Assembly: GCA_023432845.1 (NCBI GenBank)
Contig: JAEZEY010000480.1
Coordinates: forward strand, 1 to 18,527
DNA: 18,527 nucleotides
Direction: 5' to 3'
Origin: Pseudomonadota bacterium
GTDB lineage: Bacteria; Pseudomonadota; Alphaproteobacteria; Rhizobiales; Xanthobacteraceae
Part shown: positions 7,761 to 14,314 of the stretch, one piece after another
Layout of the letters: every line of letters starts with the position of its first letter
Position numbering within the stretch: the first letter of the stretch is position 1
Made by a program: the position numbers and the translations under genes
Notes under the pieces: model-generated
Database searches by the model: none
Told to the model about the DNA's origin: nothing
Seen by the model: only the letters and a program-made list of their open reading frames with translations

Positions 7761-9413
7761 TTAAGTGCGTTTAACTTTGTAGCCGGAGGCTTCGCGATCC
7801 CACGTCGCGTCCGTCACGCCCTTTTCGGTCAGTTTATATTTCTGGACCTTGCCGTTCTCGGTTGTAGGCAGGACATCGACGATATCGACGTAACGCGGCA
7901 CTGCAAAATAAGGCAGGCGCGGTTCGCAATACTGGATGAGGTCGAGCGGATTGAGAGTCTGGCCGGGATGAAGAACCACGGCGATCATCACCTCGTCCTC
8001 GGCCAGCGATGATCGCACCGGGAAGGCCGCGGCCAGTGCAACCGCAGGATGGCTGAGCAGAACCTGCTCGACTTCGAATGACGAGATGTTTTCGCCGCGG
8101 CGGCGGATGGCGTCTTTAATCCGGTCAACGAAACGGAAATAGCCGTCGCTTTCGCGCACGACGCGGTCGCCGGTGTGAAACCAGAGGTTCTGCCAGGCTT
8201 CGACGGTCTTCTCCGGCGCGGCAAAGTAGCCGGTCGCAAAGGCGAACGGTTCGTCGGCGCGCACCAGCAGTTCGCCGGGCTCGCCATCCGGCACGTCATT
8301 GTCGTCGCCATCGACGACGCGCGCCTCAAAGCCGGCGAAGACCGTGCCCATGGTGCCCGGCCGTTGCCGGTCCCACGTCGTGCCGATCGCGAAGTTGGTT
8401 TCGGTCGAGCCCCAGCCATCGACCAGCTTGATGCCGGTACGCTCTGTTAATTCCTCGTGGAAGCGGGCCGGCACGCCCGGCGCCAGCGCGATCTTGACGT
8501 CGTGCGCGCTCTCTTCAGGTGAGCGCGGCCGCGACAACAGAATTGGCACCATGGCGCCAAGCACGTAAGTGGCGGTCGCTTGCGATCGCGTCAGCGCGGC
8601 ATAGAAGTCGGATGCGGAGAAACGCTTTTCGTAGGTTACGCTGATGCCCATCAGCATCGCCTGGAAGAATGTATTGAGCGCGTTGGTATGGAAAAGGGGC
8701 AATGTCGACTGCAGCCGGTCGTCGCCGCTCAGGCTCAGAAGCGCGGCGGTGTTGGCGCCCCACCAGAAATATTGCGCGTGCGGACAGCAGACGCCCTTCG
8801 ACGGCCCTGTTGTGCCGGATGTATAAAGAATGGTCAGCATATCGCGTGGCTTTATCGCCGCGGCTTCACACGTGTCGCTTGCGGACGGCACCTGCTGCGC
8901 CACGATCTTGCCGACCTGCAGCGGCTTGTCCGCGTCGATGGTCCACACCGTCTCGAGCGGCAACGCCGCGAAATCGAGATGATCGAGATTGCCCGCGAAC
9001 TGGCCTTCGACGATGAGCAGGCGGGCAGCCGAATTGGTGAGGATGTGCTGCAGCTGATGGCCGCGCGAGGCGGTATTGATCGGCACGGACACGGCGCCGA
9101 TCCAGGCGCAGCCGAGGAAGGCGCGCATGAATTCGAAGCGATTGGAGCAGATCAGCGCGACGCGATCGCCTTGTCTGATGCCGGCCGTGAGCAATGTCGC
9201 GCCGAAAGCGGCGGCCTCATTGCGGGTCTGCGCGTAAGTCCAGGAACTCCCGCCAAAACCGACCAGTGGCTTATCGGCATACCGGGTGGCCTGCCGCGTC
9301 AGCATCGCCGGCACGGTGCGAGCGCCTGGCGCGAAGCTTTGCGACAATTGTCGCACCAGCGCCGCGGCGGCGGGGTTGGGTTCGGACGAGAATGGCTGCG
9401 ATGACTTGGGCAT
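7761..9413 (-). CDS. AMP-forming acyl-CoA ligase (CaiC-like)
   Basis: A 550-residue ATP-dependent CoA ligase of the ANL superfamily. It has the P-loop YTSGTTGPSKG at residues 197-207, GWGSTETN at 333-340, WFHTGD at 411-416, the hinge region RIKDAIRRRGENIS from about 431, and the C-terminal catalytic Lys in NGKVQKYKL (about Lys523 or Lys526). The arrangement resembles crotonobetaine/carnitine-CoA ligases and other carboxylic-acid ligases; the substrate cannot be read from sequence. In this locus it probably activates the oxygenated ring-acetic acid before carbon-carbon cleavage (inference). The start at 9413 (MPKSSQPFSS) is preferred to the in-frame ATG at 9500, which would translate through operator site 3. 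No Shine-Dalgarno sequence precedes it, and the predicted -10 is only 11 bases upstream, so the mRNA may be leaderless. Confidence 0.9.
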   Translation of the reverse strand: MPKSSQPFSSEPNPAAAALVRQLSQSFAPGARTVPAMLTRQATRYADKPLVGFGGSSWTYAQTRNEAAAFGATLLTAGIRQGDRVALICSNRFEFMRAFLGCAWIGAVSVPINTASRGHQLQHILTNSAARLLIVEGQFAGNLDHLDFAALPLETVWTIDADKPLQVGKIVAQQVPSASDTCEAAAIKPRDMLTILYTSGTTGPSKGVCCPHAQYFWWGANTAALLSLSGDDRLQSTLPLFHTNALNTFFQAMLMGISVTYEKRFSASDFYAALTRSQATATYVLGAMVPILLSRPRSPEESAHDVKIALAPGVPARFHEELTERTGIKLVDGWGSTETNFAIGTTWDRQRPGTMGTVFAGFEARVVDGDDNDVPDGEPGELLVRADEPFAFATGYFAAPEKTVEAWQNLWFHTGDRVVRESDGYFRFVDRIKDAIRRRGENISSFEVEQVLLSHPAVALAAAFPVRSSLAEDEVMIAVVLHPGQTLNPLDLIQYCEPRLPYFAVPRYVDIVDVLPTTENGKVQKYKLTEKGVTDATWDREASGYKVKRT

Positions 9414-9420
9414 TCTGGAA

Positions 9421-9443
9421 AATATTTCTAACTTAAAATATCT
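9421..9443. promoter_or_regulatory. Operator site 3, between divergent ligase and racemase-fold genes
   Basis: TATTTCT-AACT-TAAAATA (9423-9440) matches the shared core at 12 of 14 arm positions. The right flank TTAAAATATCTT is identical to that of site 1. It sits between the ligase start (9413, minus) and the racemase-fold start (9493, plus), so one site could control both directions. Confidence 0.72.
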
Positions 9444-9454
9444 TGGCTCCGCAA
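9425..9454 (-). promoter_or_regulatory. Predicted minus-strand promoter for the ligase gene
   Basis: TTGCGG (9454-9449) as -35, an exact 18-bp spacer and TAGAAA (9430-9425) as -10. The layout mirrors the reductase promoter at site 4 (TTGCCA, 18 bp, TAAAAT). The ATG follows 11 bases after the -10, leaving room for a leader of only a few bases. On the plus strand TAAAAT at 9434-9439 could serve the racemase-fold gene, but I see no good -35 for it. Confidence 0.48.
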
Positions 9455-9492
9455 TGGAATTCGCAAAAGGGCGGCACACCCGGGAGGCATCG

Positions 9493-10266
9493 ATGCGCAT
9501 CTGGTATCAAAGCTACGTCGATTACGAGAATGGCAAGATCTATTGGGATCGGCTGCGCGCTCACCTGAAGAAAATTGTCGATGACGGCACCGAGGTGGAG
9601 GTGCATGGCATCACGCCGCACGATTCCTACGCTCACCCGATCGTCGAAATGCGCTGCGCCCGTGAGGTGATCTGCAACGCGGTGCGCGCCGAACGTGAGG
9701 GTTATGACGCCTTCGTCATCGGCCACTTCCAGGATGCTGGCCTCTATGAAGCGCGTTCGGTTGTGAACATCCCGGTGGTCGCGCTTGGCGAAGCGTCGAT
9801 GCTGTACAGTTGCCAACTCGGCCAGCGCGTCGGTATCGTCACCATCAATACCCGCTACATTCCGTGGTTCCGCCACCAGATTGCCAAATACGGTCTCGAG
9901 CGTCGCGTGACCGGCATTCATGCGATGCAGTTCGAGCCGGGGCAGATCCTCAAGGCGTATGAGTCAGAGGCGCTTGCCGACAAAGTTAAGGAACTGTTCG
10001 CCGAGCAGGCCAAACCGCTGGTCGCGGACGGCTGCGAGGTGCTGATCCCGGGCGGCGGCATCCCGATGCTGCTGTTCTCGGCGATCCATGGCCACGAGGT
10101 CGATGGAGCGCCGGTCATTAACGGCATCCCGATCGCGGTGAAAATGGCGGAACTCGCGGTGAAACTTCGCAAACTGGCAGGTGTCGGCGTCAGCCGCTCT
10201 GGTGAATTCGTCAAAGCTCCGCCGGAAATCATCGAAGAATTCATGACCCACCCGAAAGGTCTGTAA
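9493..10266 (+). CDS. Asp/Glu/hydantoin racemase-fold protein lacking the usual catalytic cysteines
   Basis: A 257-residue protein of the Asp/Glu/hydantoin racemase superfamily. The first half has VIGHFQDAGLYEARSVVNIPVVALGEA (split here at residues 75-101), where hydantoin racemases have a motif of the type CFxDPGLxxxRE; the second half has EVLIPGGGIPML at 182-193, where the family has a GCAGM-type motif. Racemases use one Cys from each motif as acid/base; here both positions are non-Cys. The Cys residues present (55, 61, 107 and 181) are elsewhere, although Cys181 lies close to the second motif. It is therefore unlikely to be an ordinary two-base racemase; a lyase, decarboxylase or isomerase are alternatives. 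The ribosome site GGGAGG (9482-9487) fixes the start. It stands alone between site 3 and site 4. Confidence 0.8.
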   Translation: MRIWYQSYVDYENGKIYWDRLRAHLKKIVDDGTEVEVHGITPHDSYAHPIVEMRCAREVICNAVRAEREGYDAFVIGHFQDAGLYEARSVVNIPVVALGEASMLYSCQLGQRVGIVTINTRYIPWFRHQIAKYGLERRVTGIHAMQFEPGQILKAYESEALADKVKELFAEQAKPLVADGCEVLIPGGGIPMLLFSAIHGHEVDGAPVINGIPIAVKMAELAVKLRKLAGVGVSRSGEFVKAPPEIIEEFMTHPKGL

Positions 10267-10284
10267 AAGTGGACGAGAGGGACA

Positions 10285-10322
10285 TTGCCAAGCGGATTAT
10301 TTTAGACCTAAAATAATCCGCG
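10285..10322 (+). promoter_or_regulatory. Predicted promoter of the Rieske operon
   Basis: TTGCCA (10285-10290) as -35, an 18-bp spacer, and TAAAAT (10309-10314) as -10 give the best promoter in the window. The operator fills the spacer and -10. Only nine bases separate the -10 from the ATG at 10324, so transcription should begin within about three bases of the start codon. Confidence 0.6.
10292..10321. promoter_or_regulatory. Operator site 4, a near-perfect 30-bp palindrome before the Rieske operon
   Basis: GCGGATTATTTTAG (10292-10305) and CTAAAATAATCCGC (10308-10321) are exact reverse complements around the two central bases AC. This is the strongest member of the four-site family, and its core is again TATTTTA-N4-TAAAATA. 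It ends two bases before the reductase ATG. Confidence 0.9.
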
Positions 10323-10323
10323 C

Positions 10324-11292
10324 ATGTCCGAAACCCTGACATTGACCGTGACGGAAGTGCGGTCCGAAACGCCGCTGGTCCGCGCGGTCACCTTGGCGCG
10401 GCCGCATGGCGAGCCGCTGCCGTCCTGGCAGCCGGGCGCGCATGTCCGCGTAAAACTGCCTGGTGGCGACGACCGCTCCTATTCGCTGATCAACCTGCGC
10501 GATGATCCACAGGCGACGACACGGCCCAAGGCCTACAGTCTCGGTGTCCGGCTCGAGGACCCCAGTCAGGGTGGCTCGCGTTTCATGCACGCGTTGAAGC
10601 CGGGGGACAGCGTCGAGGTTTTCGCGCCGTCCAACAATTTTCCGCTCAATCCGGGTGCCAAGCCCGTCGTGCTCATCGCAGGCGGTATCGGCATTACGCC
10701 GATCGCCTCGATGGCGGCGGCGCTGGCCACCGACAAGCGGCCATACCGCCTCTATTACGCTGGCCGCTCGCGAGACCAATTGGCCTTCGTCAAGGAACTC
10801 GAGGCCCTGTGCGGCGACAAGCTCGCGCTGCATGTCGATGACGCGGCGGGAAAAGTGTTCGACATCCGCGGCCTGATGACATCGCTGAAGGACAATGAGC
10901 CGGTCTATTGTTGCGGTCCGCGCGCGATGATCGATACCGCCATTGCCGCCGCCAAGGATCTTGGCTGGGAGCAGGGCCGGCTGCGCTTCGAATTGTTCAC
11001 CGCCGCGGTGCCGGTCGCCGGCGATGCGGCGTTCGAGGTCGTCTTGAAAAGCACGGGCCAAAGTTTTCTAATTCCGCCTGACAAAACAATCCTCGATGTG
11101 CTGATCGACGCCGGCAAGGATCCGCTGCACGACTGCAAGCGCGGCGATTGCGGTATCTGCCAGGTGGACGTGATAGAAGGCGTGCCGGACCACCGCGATT
11201 ACATCCTCACCGATGCCGAAAAGGCCGAGGGGAAAAAGATGCAGATTTGCGTGTCACGATCCAAGAGCCCGCGTCTGGTTCTCGATTTGTGA
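10324..11292 (+). CDS. VanB-type (class IA) oxygenase reductase, flavin and 2Fe-2S
   Basis: A 322-residue electron-transfer protein that carries electrons from NAD(P)H through flavin and a plant-type 2Fe-2S cluster to the Rieske oxygenase encoded next. Visible motifs in order: flavin-binding RSYS at residues 51-54, NAD-binding GGIGITP at 120-126, CCGPRAM at 196-202, then the C-terminal ferredoxin domain with Cys271, Cys276 and Cys279 (CKRGDCGIC) and Cys309. The domain order (flavin, NAD, ferredoxin) is that of phthalate dioxygenase reductase and VanB. The start MSETLTLTV matches family N-termini, yet the bases before it are operator site 4 and carry no ribosome site, hence the suggestion of a leaderless mRNA. 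It is the first gene of a seven-gene operon. Confidence 0.93.
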   Translation: MSETLTLTVTEVRSETPLVRAVTLARPHGEPLPSWQPGAHVRVKLPGGDDRSYSLINLRDDPQATTRPKAYSLGVRLEDPSQGGSRFMHALKPGDSVEVFAPSNNFPLNPGAKPVVLIAGGIGITPIASMAAALATDKRPYRLYYAGRSRDQLAFVKELEALCGDKLALHVDDAAGKVFDIRGLMTSLKDNEPVYCCGPRAMIDTAIAAAKDLGWEQGRLRFELFTAAVPVAGDAAFEVVLKSTGQSFLIPPDKTILDVLIDAGKDPLHDCKRGDCGICQVDVIEGVPDHRDYILTDAEKAEGKKMQICVSRSKSPRLVLDL

Positions 11293-11313
11293 CGGTCGTA
11301 ACGGAGAAGGACG

Positions 11314-12627
11314 ATGGCGAAATATCGCGACAACGTCGAAGCAGTCCGCAACCTGGTGCGCCCGGCCGAAGTGCATCGCGACGTCTATATCGACGACGAG
11401 GTGTTCCAACTCGAGATGGAGCATCTGTTCGCCAACACCTGGGTCTATATCGGCCACGACAGCCAGATACCGAACCCGGGCGATTATTTCGGCACCACGA
11501 TCGGCCTGCAGCCCGTCTTGATGGTGCGTCATACCGATCAGTCGGTGAAGGTGCTGTTCAATCGCTGCCCGCACAAGGGTACGCGCATCACCACGGAAAC
11601 CTGCGGCAATACCGGCAAGTTCTTCCGCTGCCCGTATCACGCCTGGAGTTTCAAGACCGACGGTTCGCTGCTCGCGATCCCGCTGAAGAAGGGCTACGAG
11701 AACACCGGTTTTGAGCAGAGCCATGCCGGGCAGGGCATGACGCCGGTGCGCGACGTTCACAACTATCGCGGCTTCGTTTTTGCCAAGATCAACGATTTCG
11801 GCCCCGGCTTCGAGGAATTCTTCGGCGAAAGCCTGTCCAGCTTCGACAACATGATCGACCGCTCGCCGGTCGGTAAACTCGAGGTCGCTGGCGGCCCGCT
11901 GCGCTACATGCACAACTGCAATTGGAAGATGCTGGTCGAGAACCAGACCGACACCTGCCACCCGATGGTTGCGCACGAATCCTCGGCCGGCACGGCGGTC
12001 AATGTCTGGAAGAACGCGCCGCCCGGCACCAAGAAGCCGATGGCGGTCGAGATCTTCGCGCCGTTCATGAGCCCTTACGAGTTTTTCGAGAACATGGGCA
12101 TCCGCGTCTGGCCGAATGGCCATGGCCATACCGGCGTACATCACTCGATTCACTCGGACTATTCGGCGATCCCGGGCTATTTCGAAAAGATGGTGGCGGC
12201 CTATGGCGAGGAGCGTGCCAAGCACATCCTCGGCGAAAACCGGCACAACACCGTGTATTTCCCGAACCTGATGATCAAGGGGCCGATTCAGCTCATCCGC
12301 CTGTTCAAGCCACTGGCGCCGAACAAGACATTGGTGGAATCCTGGACATTCCGTCTGGTCGATGCGCCCGACGTGCTGCTCGAGCGCACGCAGATGTATA
12401 ACCGCCTCATCAATGCGCCGACCTCGGTGGTCGGCCATGACGATCTGGAAATGTACGAGCGCGCGCAGGAGGGCTTGCATGTCGACGCCAATCAGTGGGT
12501 CAATGTGCAGCGGCTCTACGCTCCGGACGAGCCGGTCGACGTGACGGCCGAGACCAACGGCACGACCGAATGGCAGATGCGGAACCAGTTCCACGCCTGG
12601 CAAAAATTCATGACGATGTCGATGTAA
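11314..12627 (+). CDS. Rieske aromatic-ring-hydroxylating oxygenase, alpha subunit
   Basis: A 437-residue catalytic subunit. The Rieske 2Fe-2S ligands are Cys85-x-His87 and Cys106-x2-His109. The mononuclear iron site is DTCHPMVAH, giving bridging Asp213 and ligands His216 and His221; a third Asp ligand is probably Asp376 or Asp377 in GHDDLEMYERAQ. With a reductase and a beta subunit but no separate ferredoxin gene, it is a two-component system like benzoate or anthranilate dioxygenases. The substrate is not decided by sequence; I propose cis-dihydroxylation of the indole C2-C3 bond of indole-3-acetate from context. The ribosome site GGAGAAGG (11303-11310) precedes the ATG, and 21 bp separate it from the reductase stop. 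Confidence 0.94.
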   Translation: MAKYRDNVEAVRNLVRPAEVHRDVYIDDEVFQLEMEHLFANTWVYIGHDSQIPNPGDYFGTTIGLQPVLMVRHTDQSVKVLFNRCPHKGTRITTETCGNTGKFFRCPYHAWSFKTDGSLLAIPLKKGYENTGFEQSHAGQGMTPVRDVHNYRGFVFAKINDFGPGFEEFFGESLSSFDNMIDRSPVGKLEVAGGPLRYMHNCNWKMLVENQTDTCHPMVAHESSAGTAVNVWKNAPPGTKKPMAVEIFAPFMSPYEFFENMGIRVWPNGHGHTGVHHSIHSDYSAIPGYFEKMVAAYGEERAKHILGENRHNTVYFPNLMIKGPIQLIRLFKPLAPNKTLVESWTFRLVDAPDVLLERTQMYNRLINAPTSVVGHDDLEMYERAQEGLHVDANQWVNVQRLYAPDEPVDVTAETNGTTEWQMRNQFHAWQKFMTMSM

Positions 12628-12638
12628 AGCAGACGCTC

Positions 12639-13121
12639 ATGACAAGCCCGACCGACAAAGAGATCATCGATTTCGTCATCCGCGAGGCGCGGCTGCTCGA
12701 TCAGCACCGCTTCGAGGAGTGGCTTCAGCTCTACACCGACGACGCGTATTACTGGATGCCGCTGGAGTGGGGGCAGACTGATCCCAAGCTGGTCGGCTCG
12801 CTGATGTACGAGGACAAGCTGCTGCTGCAGATCCGCGTCGAACGGCTCAAGGGCAACCGCACCTTCTCGCAGAAGCCGAAGAGCCGCTGCCATCACGTGC
12901 TGCAGACGCCGCAGATCGACAGCCGCGACGACGCCAAAGGCGAATACATCACCTGGACGCCTATGCATTACGTCGAGACGCGGCACGACGAGCAACAGCT
13001 CTACGCCGCCTGGGCGACGCATACGCTGACGGTCGTGGACGGCGCCCTCAAGATCAAGCTGAAGCGCGTCGACCTCGTCAATTGCGAGGCGGCTTTCGGC
13101 AACATCCAGTTGTTCATGTGA
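12639..13121 (+). CDS. Aromatic-ring-hydroxylating oxygenase, beta subunit
   Basis: A 160-residue small subunit with the SnoaL/NTF2-like cone fold typical of ring-hydroxylating oxygenase beta chains. Family features are an N-terminal EARLLDQHRFEEWLQLYTDD segment, YYWMPL after it, an SRCHHVLQ stretch near the centre, and a C-terminus rich in beta strands ending FGNIQLFM. It structurally supports the alpha subunit in an alpha3beta3 enzyme. The start at 12639 (MTSPTDKEI) lies 11 bp after the alpha stop; the ribosome site is weak (AAGCAG), so translation may depend on coupling. Its stop overlaps the next start by one base (TGATG). Confidence 0.92.
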   Translation: MTSPTDKEIIDFVIREARLLDQHRFEEWLQLYTDDAYYWMPLEWGQTDPKLVGSLMYEDKLLLQIRVERLKGNRTFSQKPKSRCHHVLQTPQIDSRDDAKGEYITWTPMHYVETRHDEQQLYAAWATHTLTVVDGALKIKLKRVDLVNCEAAFGNIQLFM

Positions 13122-14314
13122 TGGGGGCTCTGAAGGACCCGCATGGAAACGTTCGTCGCCCCTACGATGGCGTCGTCGTCTGTGCTCCGGTCACGGTTCC
13201 CTATGTCCGATACTCGACCGACACCGCGCATTGGTGGATCGGCCGCGCCCTGCATCAACTGACCAAGACGGCCGGCATCACGCCGAAGGACATCGACGGC
13301 CTCGTGCTGTCGAGCTTTACCACTGGCGCCGACAGCGCGGTGGGCATGACCCAGCATCTCGGCCTGTTGCCGCGCTGGCTCGATCATGTGCCGATGGGCG
13401 GGGTGAGCGGCATCGTCGGCCTGCGCCGCGCCGCGCGCGCCGTGCAGAACGGCGATGCGCAGTTCGTTGCCGTCGTCGCCGGCGACACCAACCACGTCGA
13501 CTCCTTCCGCAAGACCTTGTCGTCGTTCTCGCGCTTCGCGCAGGACGCGGTCTATCCTTACGGCTCCGGCGGCGCCAACGCGTCATTCGCGCTGATCACC
13601 AAGAACTACATGAACATGTATGGCGTGACGCGCGAGGATTTCGGCAAGATCTGCGTGGCGCAGCGCGACAACGCGTTGTCGATCCCGTTTGCCATGATGA
13701 AGAAGAAGCTGACGCTGGACGAATACATGAATGCGCGGCCGATATCCGACCCGCTGCACCTATTCGACTGCGTGATGCCATGCGCTGGCGCCGAGGCCTT
13801 TCTCGTCTGCCGCGAGGATGTGGCGAAGTCGCTCGGCCTGCCGGCGGTGAAGCTTCTCTCCACCATCGAGCGCCATAACGCATTTCCCGAGGATCCGATC
13901 CAGGTTCGCGGCGGCTGGGCCGTGGATGTTGACGACCTGTGGCGGATGGCGGGCGTCAAGCCGGACGACGTCGATCTGCTGCAGACCTATGACGATTATC
14001 CGGTGATCATCACCATGCAGTTCGAGGATCTCGGCTTCTGCAAGAAGGGCGAGGGCAAGGACTTCATCCGCCAGCACACCTTCACCACCGACGGCACCTT
14101 CCCCCACAATACCTCGGGCGGGCAGTTGTCGACCGGGCAGGCGGGTGCCGCCGGCGGCCATCTCGGTATCACCGAGGCGATGCGCCAGTTGACCGGGCAG
14201 CCGATCGGCAAGGCGGTCAGGGATGCGAAGACCGCCGTCGTTTCCGGTTTCGGCATGATCAATTACGATCGCGGCCTGTCGTCCGGCGCTGCCGTGCTGG
14301 CGAGGGCGTCATGA
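13121..14314 (+). CDS. Thiolase-like (SCP2/Ltp2-type) protein without nucleophilic Cys; probable retro-aldolase subunit
   Basis: A 397-residue thiolase-fold protein. In thiolases the nucleophilic Cys lies in a CASG-like motif; here the aligned stretch is MGGVSG (residues 92-97), so the Cys is replaced (Gly94 or Val95). The C-terminal part has FPHNTSGGQLSTGQAGAAGG at 327-346, which fits the SCP2/lipid-transfer thiolase branch, and a YDDY around 290-293. In steroid side-chain degradation, Ltp2-type proteins of this kind pair with a DUF35 protein and catalyse retro-aldol cleavage of tertiary beta-hydroxyacyl-CoA; the adjacent DUF35 gene, overlapping by four bases, makes the same pairing likely here. 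The proposed reaction is cleavage of dioxindole-3-acetyl-CoA to isatin and acetyl-CoA (inference). True thiolysis seems unlikely. Confidence 0.85.
   Translation: MGALKDPHGNVRRPYDGVVVCAPVTVPYVRYSTDTAHWWIGRALHQLTKTAGITPKDIDGLVLSSFTTGADSAVGMTQHLGLLPRWLDHVPMGGVSGIVGLRRAARAVQNGDAQFVAVVAGDTNHVDSFRKTLSSFSRFAQDAVYPYGSGGANASFALITKNYMNMYGVTREDFGKICVAQRDNALSIPFAMMKKKLTLDEYMNARPISDPLHLFDCVMPCAGAEAFLVCREDVAKSLGLPAVKLLSTIERHNAFPEDPIQVRGGWAVDVDDLWRMAGVKPDDVDLLQTYDDYPVIITMQFEDLGFCKKGEGKDFIRQHTFTTDGTFPHNTSGGQLSTGQAGAAGGHLGITEAMRQLTGQPIGKAVRDAKTAVVSGFGMINYDRGLSSGAAVLARAS

Noticed and set aside
9414..9500. Start of the ligase at ATG 9500
   Set aside because: This extension reads through operator site 3 and its own promoter elements, and adds residues not expected in the family; 9413 is preferred in spite of lacking a ribosome site.
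9493..10266. Annotating this gene simply as a hydantoin or Asp/Glu racemase
   Set aside because: The fold matches, but both catalytic Cys positions appear to be replaced, so a specific racemase activity is not supported.
11254..12603. A 449-codon open frame on the minus strand, opposite the Rieske alpha gene
   Set aside because: It has no recognisable domain and is rich in Arg and His; the plus strand has all Rieske and iron-site residues.
13121..14314. Annotating this gene as an acetyl-CoA acetyltransferase (active thiolase)
   Set aside because: The nucleophilic Cys motif is missing and the gene is coupled to a DUF35 gene, which points to a non-thiolytic role.
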